Origin: Archivesica marissinica | Lineage: Eukaryota; Mollusca; Bivalvia; Venerida; Vesicomyidae | DNA: 64,000 bases | Reading direction: 5' to 3' | NCBI GenBank assembly: GCA_014843695.1 | Contig: CM026390.1 | Span: forward strand, 10,921,890 to 10,985,889 | Shown: positions 49,487-61,138 of the stretch, piece after piece | Layout of the letters: each line of letters begins with the position of its first letter | Position numbering within the stretch: position 1 is the first letter of the stretch | The notes under the pieces: generated by a model | The model's input: only the letters and a program-made list of their open reading frames with translations | Told to the model about the DNA's origin: nothing | The model's database searches: none | Made by a program: the position numbers and the translations under genes

Positions 49487-50887
49487 ATTATAACAAAATC
49501 AATAATTTTCGATACGAAGCCAGAGTATTCTTAGTAAGGAAAATGATAGAGGGTATGAAACGGTTAAATAAGAGAAAATATACCAGAAATAAAATAGATA
49601 TGGATTATTTGCAGACAATAATTGACAGCTGGATGTCGGGAGTGTGCATTAAATTTCATTTAGACGAATTCATCTGTATGAGTACATGGTTTTAAATGGT
49701 CATACATTGGGAAGCGACCTGTGCTTGGTGGTAAATTCTCGTGCTATGGCTTTCCGCTGACAACCTGTCCATTCAGGCGAATTTTGAGTACATATTGGCA
49801 TTGATGGGAGAACAAACAAAATGTTTTTAGGCACAGTGGTGCGACATACATCTAACAAAAGGCTATATTAGAACTTAATTAACTATAGCGGCATCATTAC
49901 TATTACGTCATGAGAATAGTATTAAGTCATACAATTTTAATCCAATCAATGATCAGTTAGTAGACAGTTATAACGTCACAAGATAATATTACGCCTCAAT
50001 GGTAGTATTCCGTCATACAACCATGTATGACAAATTAGTAATACAAGAGTTGTATGCTGATCATCATGGCCGTTGTCACTCACATTGTGTGACATGATCG
50101 ATTTCTATGAAACTTTAATGTACATCTACAGTCATGGTTTCTATAATATAGGTGCTACAGAAGTATGGATATTGGATAATCGATTCATCTATAATAAGAT
50201 ATGTTACCACCACACCAGACAAGCAGGTGTACCTAATTTTAAATTGGATAACTGTCTAAATGTGACATTTAGGCCTGGCATAATATTGGAATACCTCTCA
50301 CACAATTGTGATAATGGTAGCCCACCGCAATTACTGAGTATACATTGTTGCGTAAATACTATTTGCCAAAAGCCTCTGGGCTACACTGAATGGCTGAAAA
50401 CTACCTGAAAACATTATACCGAAATTAAAATCTCTAACTGAAATCATAACACGAAAACAATATATATAATTTAGAAAAAGCACGGAAAAGATTTGATACG
50501 TATATTGGGCTTTTTTATGCTTCCGATATCCGGAGTGATGTGATTTTGCCATATTGTCCCACCGGGTATGTGCATTTCACACACGTGTTATCTATATTTT
50601 CCGATCCTCTGGAGTGATATATGATATGCCTATGGGCCTATGCGTCCCATCTTCCGGAGAAATAATAATGATATTCAAATTGTAAAAGAATCAATACCAA
50701 GTATTGTACACTGCTTTGGGGTGGTTCAATCATAATTAATGCCAATCATTCAATATTAAACATAATAACTATATCTTAGTCTTGTTGAGCTCTTTGGTGA
50801 CAATTAATTAATACATATTTACTGTGAAGTATTCATTGGTGGAAATTGACAGCATGTGATGCAAAAGAAACCACGATGAAAACAAAC
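49487..50887. other. intronic stretch with one unassigned open frame
   Basis: The + strand frame 50073-50408 (111 codons, Cys- and His-containing) matches nothing I recognise and has no supporting splice or promoter context. The rest is AT-rich. Confidence 0.35.
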
Positions 50888-53800
50888 ATGTCGATGGTCG
50901 ATACTTGTGTATTATGATTCCCGCGCATATGTCGATGATATATACTTGTGTATTATAATGCCCGCGCAAATGTTGACGTATATACTTGTGTAGTATGATG
51001 CCTGTGCATATGTCGATGGTATATACATGTGTTTTATGATGCCTGTGCATATGTCCATGGTATATACTTGTGTATTATGATGCCTGTGCATATGTCGATC
51101 GTATATACTTGTGTGTTATGATGCCTGAGAATATGACGATGGTATATACTTGTGTATTATGATGCCCGCGCACATGTCGATGGCATATATGTGTGTATTA
51201 TGATGCCAGCGCATATGTCGATGGTATATACTTGTGTTTTATGATGCCTGTGCATATGTCGGTGGTATATACTTGTGTATTATGATGCCCGCGCATATGT
51301 CGATGATATATATATGTGTATTATGATGCCCGCGCATATGTCGATGGTATATACTTGTGTTTTATGATGCCTGTACATATGTCGATGGTATATTCTTGTG
51401 TATTATGATGCCTGGGCATATGACGATGGTATATACTAGTGTATTATGATGCCCGCGGATATGTCGATGACAGATACTTGTGTATTATGATGCTCGCGCA
51501 TATGTCGATGGCAGATACTTGTGTTTTATGATGCCTGTGTATATGTCGATGGTATATTCCTGTGTATTATGATGCCTGGGCATATGTCGATGGTATATTA
51601 TTGTGTATTATGATGCCTGGGCATATGACGATGGTATATTCTTGTGTATTATGTTGCCTGCGCATATGTCGATGGTATATTCTTGTGTATTATGTTGCCT
51701 GTGCATATGTCGATGGTATATTATTGTGTATTATGATGCCTGGGTATATGTCGATGGTATATACTTGTGTATTATGATGCCTGGACATATGACGATGGTA
51801 TGTACTTGTGTTTTATGATGCCCGCGCATACGTCAATGGTATATGTTTGTGTATTATGAAGCCAGCGCATATGTCGATGGCATATACTTGTGTAGTATGA
51901 TGCCTGGGCCTATGACGATGGTGTGTACTAGTGTATTATGATGCCAGCGCATATGTAGATGACAGATGCTTGTGTAGTATGATACCCGCTCATATGTCGA
52001 TCGTATATATTTTTGTATTATGATGTCCACGCATGTGTCGGTGATATATACTTGTGTATTATAATGCCCTCGCATATGTCGATGGTACATACTTGTGTAT
52101 TATGATGCCCTCGCATATGTCGATGACAGATACTTGTGTATTATGATGCCCTCGCATATGTCGATGGTATATACTTGTGTATTATGATGCCTGTGCATAT
52201 GTCGATGGTACATACTTGTGTATTATGATGCCAGCGCATATGTCGGTTGTATATACTTGTGTTTTATGATGACTGTGTATATGTCGATGGTATATACGTG
52301 TGTATTATAATGCCTGTTCATATATCAATGGTATATACGTGTGTATTATAATGCATGTGCATATGTCAATGGTATATACTTGTGTTTTATGATGCCTGTG
52401 CATATGTCGATAGTATATACTTGTGTTTTATGATGCCTGTGCATATGTCGATGGTATATACTTGTGTTTTATGATGCCTGTGCATATGTCGATTGTATAT
52501 ACTTGTGTTTTATGATACCTGTGCATATGTCGATGGTATATACTTGTGTTTTATGATGACTGTGCATATGTCGATAGTATATACTTGTGTTTTATGATGA
52601 CTGTGCATATGTCGATAGTATATACTTGTGTATTATGATGCCTGTTCATATATCGATGGTATATAATGTGTTTTATGATGACTGTGTATATGTCGATGGT
52701 ATATACGTGTGTTCTATGATGCCTGTGCATATGTCGATGGTATATACGTGTGTTCTATGATGCCCGCGCATATGACGATGGTATATACGTGTGTATTATG
52801 ATGCTCGCGCATATGTCGATGGTATATACTTGTGTATTATGATGCTAGCGCATATGTCGATGATATATACTTGTGTACTCTAATGCCCGCGCACATGTCG
52901 ACGATATATCCTTGTGTATAATAATGCCCGCGCATATGTCGATGGTGTATACGTGTGTATTATGATGTCCGCGCATATGTCGATGGCATATATGTGTGTA
53001 TTATGATGCCCGCGTATATGTCGAATGTATTTATGTGTGTATTATGATGTCGGCGCATATATCGATGATATATACTTGTGTATTATGATGCCTACTCATA
53101 TGCTATGTTATATAATTGTGTATTATAATGCCTGGGCATATGTCGATGTTACATAACTGTGTATTATGATGCCCGCGCATATGACGATGGTATATACTTG
53201 TGTATTATGATGCCCCCGTATATGACGATGGTATATTCTTGTGTAATATGATGCTCGAGCATATGTCGATGGTATATACTTGTGTTCTATGATGCCTGTG
53301 CATATGTCGATGGCAGATACTTGTGTTTTATGATGCATGTGCATATGTCGATGGTATATACTTGTGTTATATGATGCCTGGACATATGACGATGGTATGT
53401 ACTTGTGTTCTATGATGCCTGTGCATATGTCGATGGCAGATACTTGTGTTTTATGATGCCTGTGCATATTTCGATGGTATATACTTGTGTTATATGATGC
53501 CTGTGCCTATGTCGATGGCAGATACTTGTGTTTTATGATGCCTGTGCATATGTCGATGGTATATACTTGTGTAGTATGATGCCCGCGCATATGTCGATGA
53601 TATATACATGTGTAGTATGATGCTCGTGCATATGTCGATGACAGATGCGTGTGTATTATGTTGCCCCCGTATATGTCGATGCTATATACTTGTGTATTAT
53701 TATGCCAGCGCATATGTCGATGGTAAATAAGTGTGCATTATGATGCCCGCGCATATGTTGATAGTATATAATTGTGTATTATGGTGCCCGCGCATATGTC

Positions 53801-54696
53801 GATGCTTGTGTTTTATGATGCCTGTGCATATGTCGATGGTGTATATACTTGTGTATTATGATGCCCGCTCATATGTCGATCGTATATATGTTTGTATTAT
53901 GATGCCCTCGCATGTGTCGATGACAGATACTTATGTATTATGATACTCGCGAATATGTCGATATATACTTGTGTATTATGATGCCCGCGAAATGTTGACG
54001 TATATACTTGTGTATTATGATGCCCGAGCATACATCAATGGTATATACTTGTGTATTATGAAGCCAGTGCATATGCTGATCGTATAGACTTGTGTTTAAT
54101 GATGCCTGTGCATATGTCGATGGTATATACTTTTGTATTATGATGCCTGGGCCTATGACGATGGTATGTACTAGTGTATTATGATGCTCGCGCATATGTA
54201 GATGGCAGATACGTGTGTATTATGATGCTTGCGCATATGTAGATGGCAGATGCTTGTGTATTATGATGCTCGCGCATATGTAGATGACAGATGCGTGTGT
54301 ATTATGATGCTCGAGCATAGGTCTATGGTATATAATTGTGTATTATGATGCCCGCGCATATGATGATGTTATATCCCGCGCATATGTCGATGGTATATAC
54401 GTGTGTAGTATGTTGCCCGCTCATATGTCGATCGTATATATTTGTGTATTATGATGTCCGCGCATATGTCGATGATATATACTTGTGTATTATGATGCCC
54501 TCGCATATGTTGATAGTATATAATTGTGTATTATGGTGCCCGTGCATATGTCGATGGCACGTACTTATAAATGTATTATGTTGCCCCCGTATATGTCGAT
54601 GCTATATACGTGTCCGCGCATATGTCGATAGTAGATAATTGTGTATTATGATGTCCCAGCATATGTCGATGGTATATACGTGTGTATTATGATGCC
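50888..54696. repeat. 3.8-kb satellite of ~41-bp monomers
   Basis: The monomer is GATGCCCGCGCATATGTCGA, then TGGTATATACTTGTGTATTAT (41 bp), with many substitutions (CCTGTG, CCTGGG, CTCGCG; GACAGA for GTATAT). It ends about 20 bp before the donor of protease-homologue exon 54716, so it occupies the first bases of that intron. Confidence 0.97.
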
Positions 54697-54715
54697 TTTG
54701 TAAACTTCGACTTAC

Positions 54716-54813
54716 CAGAAGTGCTTCCCCAGCCAGGTAGATACGTTTGTGTGCCGACTTTGACCTTGTGATTGGCATCAGCGATACACGCAGGTCGCGT
54801 GTGGTCGTTCCAT
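54716..54813 (-). CDS. serine protease homologue, exon with Cys122 and the GWG strand
   Basis: The acceptor CATATTGCAG and donor GTAAGT bound a 98-bp exon, phase 2 to phase 1. It encodes WNDHTRPACIADAN, in which Cys is Cys122 that pairs with the propeptide cysteine, and ends YLPGWGSTS, the conserved 140-142 strand. It joins the previous exon at a CA|A (Gln) codon. The spacing from NDIAL to RPAC is then the usual 14 residues, which supports the chosen donor at 55657. Confidence 0.87.
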
Positions 54814-54962
54814 CTGCAATATGTTCATGCATACACCTTTTGGAATTATGGAATTTAGTATCATGAGTGAAGAAAATAATCTTTCACACATTGTATTAAT
54901 GTGTTGGTGTCAGCATAATATGTGCGTCATACATTTGCATATTGCACTCAAAACTATGAGGT

Positions 54963-55001
54963 TATAACACACACACACGCACGCACGCACGCACGTACGT
55001 A

Positions 55002-55037
<36 letters not shown>

Positions 55038-55060
55038 CACACACGCACACACACACACTG
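54963..55060. repeat. (ACGC/AC)n microsatellite
   Basis: A run of CACA and ACGCACGC steps in the intron between exons 55658 and 54716. Confidence 0.95.
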
Positions 55061-55396
55061 ATTGCTATCACTAAAATATTGAACCGATGAGTAGAATCGA
55101 TGTTCAATATGCACTCCATTGTCCCAGAAGTGCCATATTCCTATTTTTTAAAATGTATGAATAATTGTGTCCACTAATGTATCATTTTTGCTTCAAATCG
55201 CCTACACGATGTTCTTCGGGACCGGTTTCTATGACCATGCCATTCATTTTTGGGGGAGGTTGTCTAGCAGATGAAGGATTGGAACAACTAATTAATTTTG
55301 TGTTTTGTTATCAGCTGTTTTCAATTATTCATTTCGGCGAGAAGTAGTCCATTAATTTTATAAAAGAGAGTAGCTAAATAGTCTCTATATAAAGCT
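55061..55396. other. gene-free intronic stretch
   Basis: AT-rich, with no recognised feature. Confidence 0.4.
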
Positions 55397-55636
55397 TTCT
55401 GATCAGTGCAGGGATTAGCAGACTCGCTTCTCACCAATGAGGCCAGGGTTCGATCATCCGACCGGGAATATTGTATGGTGGTCGTCAGATAGGACATGTG
55501 GATTTTTTCCGGGTATTCCTGTGTCCACACACACGAATGACCACACATATGCTTACATCCGCGCCAACAAGAGCCATACATATAAGTTGTTATGTCTTCT
55601 TTCGCAATCGTCGTAACATAAATAGAGTCTATACTA
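55397..55636 (+). mobile_element. SINE family C copy next to a splice donor
   Basis: A degraded tRNA-like head (AGGGTTCGATC) and a body with TTTTTTCCGGGTATTCCTGT, ending AATAGAG. Its 3' end is only about 21 bp from the donor (55657) of the protease-homologue exon on the opposite strand. Confidence 0.75.
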
Positions 55637-55657
55637 AAGCGTATCATAGTGTCATAC

Positions 55658-55843
55658 TGCAGCTGCTCAACTGTGAAAACCAGAGCGATGTCGTTTTCCA
55701 GACTAGTGACATTGTATCCAGGATGGAGGACTACGCGTCGAATATGGAAGCTTTGTTCGTACGGATCCTGAGTGCTGATATTGTGGGCTCCAGCATACAA
55801 ACGCCAATCGTGCAGTTTTAAGTCGAACACGCTGTATCCAACA
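55658..55843 (-). CDS. serine protease homologue, exon with Asp102
   Basis: The acceptor GCATGGTTACAG and donor GTATGA bound a 186-bp exon, phase 2 to phase 2, with 61 whole codons. It includes HDWRLYAGAHN (strand after the 57 loop), SFHIRRVVLHPGYN and ENDIALV, where Asp is catalytic Asp102. NIS and NVT are possible N-glycosylation sites. The upstream junction completes GG|T (Gly) from exon 61005. An open frame continues past the donor, but the GTATGA site restores normal family spacing and the phase of the next exon. Confidence 0.88.
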
Positions 55844-55885
55844 CTGTAACCATGCAAGAAAGTGTGCAATTATAATAGGCATTGT

Positions 55886-56290
55886 AATAATAATAATAAT
55901 TTAAATAAATATACTTTATTTTACGAGGGAGATTACATAACACATGGATAACACAAATAAGGCCATCAACATATGTACAGCCTCAATCTTCCTTAAGTGC
56001 GACAAGTGCTGTCCTCTACCGTCAACACACCATACTCATGTAGTAATTTACTATGGCCATAATATAACAATTTACAAATCGTCATTATATCCTTAAAACA
56101 TTTCACGCGCTACAAATGATACATGAAATCCGTTTCTGATTAAGCAGTCAATTTAATAGCATAGTGGGTAGTAAAATAGCTTGTCCCCACGATATTTATA
56201 AGGTGTTCCAACCTTTGTAGTCTACTGCAAGAGCACAATTTTAAGACAATTTAATATTCGTTTCTGTGCAATAAATGTGTTGGAAGCAAC
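55886..56290 (-). pseudogene. LINE 3' end fragment
   Basis: On the minus strand a short coding remnant (RLQRLEHLINIVGTSYF, then a stop) is followed by about 250 bp of UTR-like sequence with an AATAAA and a (TTA)n tail ending at about 55886. The structure fits the 3' terminus of a LINE. Confidence 0.5.
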
Positions 56291-57609
56291 AAGTTTAGCT
56301 AAACGGGACATGTACTTTTAAAAATCGGTACGTTTGTGTGTTTCCGCAATATTGAAATCAGTTACGAGCCCAAGTTCACATGGCCTGGTATAGCATTAAT
56401 CTTAGCACATATCGTGAGGTCAACACTGTGTACCAATTGCCGATAATACAATGTATATCTCAAAATAACGTTTGCAGATCTTAGCTCAATATTCAATAAC
56501 TGAATCTGAAATTGCACTGCGTAATTTTAAAATATCACTTACGGGACAGGGCTTACACTCCTAATCATGTGGTTATCTAAGCTAGTGTGGCTTGTTGAAG
56601 CATACATACAGCTAGGGTAGGTATTGGTCTGCATAACAATACACGTTTTTTAGATGGAAATTGAAAATTTAGACACATTTAGTGGATCAGAATGAATTTC
56701 AGAATCATTTACGAGTCATCATTTACGAGACACTGTCCCCATTTCCATACTTTATTTCAACCTTATGTTCGTAGTTTCTCTTCTTTATGTCCAGTGACCT
56801 GAACGCAGAGTTCCCGGATTGAACATATAAATAATCGCCATGTTTTGAGTGCATGCAAATAAGAGTTTCTGTTAATGATTTTGTAATTATTTTTACGTAC
56901 TATATTTTATTTCTCATGCGTGCTTACATGTTGGTGTAACATACTAACATATCAGCTTGGGTAACATAAAGGTGCATTTATATAATTATAAAGAATAAAG
57001 GTGCAGTTATATATAATGAATAAAGGTGCATTGCATTGTGTCCCGTAACTTATTAATTTGTCTCGTAACTGATCTAGTGTTACCATCGGGTTAATCATTG
57101 TAGATGAATACTATTTTAAAGCTAAATCTTTACAATATATACAACGAACGAAATGTGCTCATCTTGACCTTCTTATTAATTTTATAAACATTGATTATCA
57201 CATCAACGAATTGTAACAATAACATCATAATAACATTCAATTTTAAAGATTGAAAATAGACATGGCTCTGTGTTGATAGTTATAACAAACGATAGACAGG
57301 TCATTGTAGTGAAACTATTTAAAATACAGACCAGCCCCCTGTATGGAACCTAAGCAAATAACATAATATGTAAAAATAGTATTTCAACAAGAGACTTATA
57401 TTTAATTAAGTGTCCCGTAAATGATTTCAGTGTGTCCCGTAACTGAGTTCACTTATTAAAGCTTTAGATGGACTGTGTGGTGCATGGTTTATACAAGTGT
57501 ATGCTTGTGTCAGAAACATCAAAACTTTGCCCTTACATTAAGATGTCTAAAGAACCACAATATTACATCCATAGCAAGTCCAGATAAATGTATGTACACA
57601 TAATTATAG

Positions 57610-58935
57610 CACTGTAGGAACTGGAAATAATGCTCCTCAAAGGAATTCAAGTCACAACTGTGGACTATCAAGAGTGGAAAAGCAGAAGATGAAAGATGAA
57701 GGTGAGGGTAGTCGATATTGAATACCAAAGGACGAGTTCATCCATATGATGAAAGAGACACATCGAAAATTTGACAGCCACATCGATAAAGTTATTGAAC
57801 AGTACCAAGCCGTTAAACACACGAAGGAGACGCTTCCACAGGACCACATATTAGTGCAGATGGACTTCAGTGAGAACTACTGTTGCCAGGATATGGAAGA
57901 GGTACAACGCGCCTATTGGATCTCAACGTCGGTTACATTAACTAACTAATAAGTTTATTTAAAGTCGCCACCGCATAAATGCATTTGGGCGACTGAATCG
58001 GTTGCATTGCATCCCACAGTCCTTTACATGAATGATGATGATGGCCAGTTTGCAGAACTATTGTATTTGTATCCGATGTTCTTCATCACAATGCTTTGAT
58101 GGTACTTGCAATTGTAGATACGGTTGTAATGTTTGCAAAACAATACAAGGATGATCTGAAGGGAGAGCACTTTTGAACGGATTCGCCGACGTCCCAATAT
58201 CGGAATAATACAATATATAGTCGATTCATCAGCAGACTAGACTTACTATATGAAATCACAGGATATTGGCAGTACTTTGAATCAGGGCACGGCAAGGGCC
58301 CTTGCGACGGCATAAGAGGGACAACCAAACGCAATGCGGACAATGCGATTGAACAAGGAACGTTCATCATTCAAAATGCATATGACTGTTTTAAGTGGGT
58401 ATGTGAATGCGAGAGTCAGACTGTTACCAGGATTCAATGACTTGTATGGCCACGCCTCAGAAGGAAGTAAGAAATGACACCAGAGAAAATGAAGGAGTAG
58501 AAGATATACCAGCAACTACCAACAAGGACAATACCAAGCTCAAATCAATTGCTATTGAATTTGAAGAAAAATGACTATGTAGTTATTGTATATTAAAAAT
58601 AAATGCTACATTGGTAGAGTAGTCGATATTGATGAAGAATATAACGAAATTGAGGTAACGTGCATGGAGAAGTGTGGTAACGTGGAATATCAATACTGGC
58701 CCGGAGATTATACAACTTTTCTGTCTCAAGCTTATGATTGGTTCTGTTGAGTGTAATACTCAGACGCAACAAATCAAATTCCTTGAACTCGAGTTTGAGA
58801 TCTGAGAACAGTTTTATAACCTCAGACCCAGGTGGCCGAGACGTGATGATAAGATATGGTTAGGCAAGAAAGACGTTCTGATAATAATAGAACTGGCAAA
58901 GCTCGCATAATACTTAGAGTGGACGCTGATATCAG
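57610..58935 (+). pseudogene. transposase-like pseudogene (QMDFSENY...TDSPTSQYRN...GHGKGPCDG family)
   Basis: Decayed + strand fragments read in order. VTTVDYQEWKSRR lies near 57650. MMKETHRKFDSHIDKVIEQY leads to LVQMDFSENYCCQDMEEVQ at 57746-57925. HPTVLYMNDDDGQ is near 58010. After a frameshift comes VSDVLHHNALMVLAIVDTV (about 58070). An in-frame TGA lies at 58174-58176, then TDSPTSQYRN (58177-58206) and GHGKGPCDG (58285-58311). A C-terminal piece (YIGRVVDIDEEYNEIEV at 58607, RWPRRDDKIW near 58835) ends it. I recognise this as an abundant, usually 'uncharacterised' protein family of cnidarians and molluscs; calling it a transposase rests on its multicopy nature and the flanking motifs. It sits in an intron of the protease homologue on the opposite strand. 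Confidence 0.65.
57941..57997 (-). mobile_element. 57-bp insertion with ~12-bp target duplication
   Basis: It interrupts the transposase-like pseudogene between two copies of TCGGTTRCATTR (57929-57940 and 57998-58009, 10 of 12 identical); without it the coding continues to HPTVLY. On the minus strand it reads AGTCGCCCAAATGCATTTAT, then GCGGTGGCGACTTTAAATAA, like a SINE tail. A second copy is at 31628-31668. Confidence 0.7.
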
Positions 58936-59269
58936 TATGTTTATGAACGCATATCAATAGTTGAAGTTGTTATTTACTGGATAAAAAGGAAGAACACAGT
59001 TCCAGAATGCCAACTAATGACTTAGTATGTAAGTTTACATAATTATATTAACTGTTCAAGTTAAGCGCATTTAAACGTAGATTTTGAGGGACGTTTGCAC
59101 ACATATTTTAGTTGCATTACCTGGTATGTCCATGCAGATTTTCATAGAAAATTATTCTCTGTCTCTCATAGTTTATTTACTTTAGTATAAGCATTGCATT
59201 TTAGAATTGATTTATTCAATGAAAGTAGTTAATATGTGCAGCTAAGTTAGCTGAATCATTTACGAGACT

Positions 59270-59916
59270 AGTATATTTACCAGAAATTGTCAAGTAATAT
59301 AAACCTATATCATGTAGTTTTATATTATGCATCAGTGTTGGAATATGCGTCAATTGAAACTGTTTACAAAGTATTTGAAATTGTTTATGTTTGTGTTAAT
59401 AGTTTATGTTAAAAGGACAGTATTCCATTAAAGATTTAACATTTAATATGTAATGAGTTTCATTGATGAGTTGATGTAATGATATGATTGGTTCGATTGT
59501 ATTTTAAGCTACTGAATTAGTTGCATATATAATGTATATGTGTATGTGTGACACACATAGGAGAAACGTTCACAGCATATGACCAAATAGTCATTTTATT
59601 ATTGATGACTATATGTCTCGAAAATGACCTGAAAATAATCATCAGTACTGTAACAAATACAAACATATTTTCGAAAACAGAATACTTATTCTCATTAAAA
59701 TTAAAATGTAGTTAGTTTAGATGCTTAGGTTGCCAGAAACGTACTAACATGTATATATTTAAAAAAATAAAATAGTAATTGCCTACGTGCTGCTTGATGT
59801 CTTGTTCATAGCCTACTGAATGAATTTGATATTAAACTGTTTAGATTAGGATTATATTAATTAAGTGGTATGCGTAATATGCAAGTGTCAAATGTATTAA
59901 TACTAAACGCAAAGCA
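59270..59916. other. gene-free intronic stretch
   Basis: AT-rich, with nothing recognised. Confidence 0.4.
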
Positions 59917-60158
59917 TTAACTCTTTCGCCGCCAATGTCGCATAAAAGCGACTTTGAACAAAGCAGAGAACCCGATCAGACAGAACATAACGTGCCGTCT
60001 GATCAGGCTGTATGTTGATTGCTCTTCAGACAGGGGAGATGAAGCACCTGTCCGAATAGCAAACAATGTAGATCCTGATCAGACGCGGCGTTATGCGGCT
60101 GATCTGGATCTATGTTGTTTGCACATGTTCTGAATTTATCCGGCGCTGAAAGAATTAA
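59917..60158. mobile_element. TTAA-flanked MITE
   Basis: TTAA at 59917-59920 and 60155-60158 flanks imperfect inverted ends CTCTTTCGCCGCCAA and CCGGCGCTGAAAGAA. The interior has two inverted segments around GATCAGAC..GATCAGG and GATCCTGATCAGACGC, giving strong foldback potential. TTAA targets are typical of piggyBac-like and Kolobok-like elements. I recall similar foldback repeats as common in bivalve genomes. Confidence 0.75.
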
Positions 60159-60274
60159 TACAATTACGGGTAAAGTTGTCTCCCTTCCATCACAAACATG
60201 ACTCATAGTTGGCATAGGTGGATATCAATCAATGACGTTAATCTCCACGGATGTATGAATAACAATCCGAAAAC

Positions 60275-60475
60275 ACGAATGACTTGTAATCCAGGGATCG
60301 CAGGCTCGATCCCCCGTCTGACCCTAATAAAATTAACAGTATTTCAGATGAGACTTTAAACCGAAGTATCGTGTCGGTGATGAACACCGTGCGCGTAAAA
60401 GAACCAGAGGAGACTCTGGATGGTTCTCTGTCTGTATCATTGCACTCTCCTACAACACTCTAAAATTACTAATTA
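60275..60475 (+). mobile_element. SINE family A, both ends damaged
   Basis: The tRNA-like head is cut at its 5' side (starts in the anticodon arm, TTGTAATCCAGGGATCGCAG). The body follows to CTAATCTCTAAG, where the tail is lost. Confidence 0.75.
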
Positions 60476-60599
60476 CTAATCTCTAAGTAATTGCATTGTA
60501 AGAGCATTGTTATAAGCGCGAATTCGAATGTGAGACAATTTTTAAATGTCTATTAATAGGAGTATATAAAACGTTTGAATTGTGGTTTGACTTCAAATA

Positions 60600-60800
60600 A
60601 CATGACCAACACCGCTGTAGGTTCGAATCCCATTGTCAAATACTGAGGAAGCTATCCAGGCTGGCTGGCGAAATATCTGTGGTTCTACCCAGCTGCCCGT
60701 CCTAGCCTAAAGTACTTCTCAGATGGACACCCGCGGTCTTCACCCACCAATAATAGCTGGAGAGTCGCTGTTGGTGTATCTTTAACCCACCCTCTCACAA
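60600..60800 (+). mobile_element. SINE family D copy, opposite orientation
   Basis: CACCGCTGTAGGTTCGAATCC (B-box-like) is followed by a body with GGTTCTACCCAGCTGCCCGT, which resembles the reverse complement of 43525-43690. Confidence 0.45.
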
Positions 60801-61004
60801 GTAACAAACACAAACATCTGATATCACGTATTGAAGTCTCAATCGAAAATAAACAAAATAACAATTCCTTTACAAAATCACTCCAAGTACAGAAGACCTC
60901 AAGTAAAGTTATTTAAAAATATATTTAAAAATTTAGAAATTGATCTAGAATATATGTCTTTTTTTTCCAATCGATGAAACTTCAAAAATCTGTGATCTGA
61001 TTAC

Positions 61005-61096
61005 CCTTCAAAATGCTGAGCAGAAGTGAGTATGACATTCGCATCGATGATAGCCCCTGAGCCGGATATGAAGCCAAGACTGTCCACAATCATACA
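61005..61096 (-). CDS. serine protease homologue, exon over the 42-58 loop with altered His57
   Basis: The acceptor ACTATAG and donor GTAATC bound a 92-bp exon, phase 0 to phase 2, with 30 whole codons. SGSGAIIDANVILTSAQHFE replaces the usual CGGSLI...VLTAAHC. Aligned without gaps, Cys42 becomes Gly, His57 becomes Gln and Cys58 becomes His; a one-residue shift would instead keep His but still lose both cysteines. Loss of both partners of the 42-58 disulfide together is coherent with relaxed catalytic constraint. An extra Cys stands at the exon start (CMIVD). Confidence 0.87.
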
Positions 61097-61138
61097 CTAT
61101 AGTAAATCAAGTTAGTTACATGATAAACCAGCATTCAC

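Larger units (their letters stand above)
56362..59269. mobile_element. putative decayed DNA transposon with repeated subterminal 16-bp motif
   Basis: The motif TCAKTTACGRGACACA or its complement occurs nine times. It is in the + sense at about 56362, 56539, 56709 and 56723; in the - sense at 57039-57048, 57059-57068, 57411-57420 and 57433-57442; and once to the right at 59260-59269. I noticed it nowhere else in the window. These sites bracket the transposase-like pseudogene at 57610-58935. Clustered, two-orientation motifs near the ends are typical of transposase-binding sites. True termini and target duplication were not found. Confidence 0.5.

Noticed and set aside
50073..50408. 111-codon open frame
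   Set aside because: No recognisable domain, splice sites or repeat context; it lies in an intron of the opposite strand. Kept only as a note.
54602..54832. Minus-strand frame beginning MHEHIADGTTT
   Set aside because: It overlaps exon 54716-54813 in another frame; the exon frame gives RPACIADAN...GWGSTS with matching phases.
55471..55821. 116-codon + strand frame over the Asp102 exon
   Set aside because: It is the antisense of the well-supported protease exon and of SINE C.
61005..61096. Catalytic His57 retained by a one-residue shift (SAQH)
   Set aside because: The gap-free alignment of GSGAII with CGGSLI and of TSAQ with TAAH places Gln at 57. A shift cannot be fully excluded, but the Ser195 loss alone makes the protein inactive.
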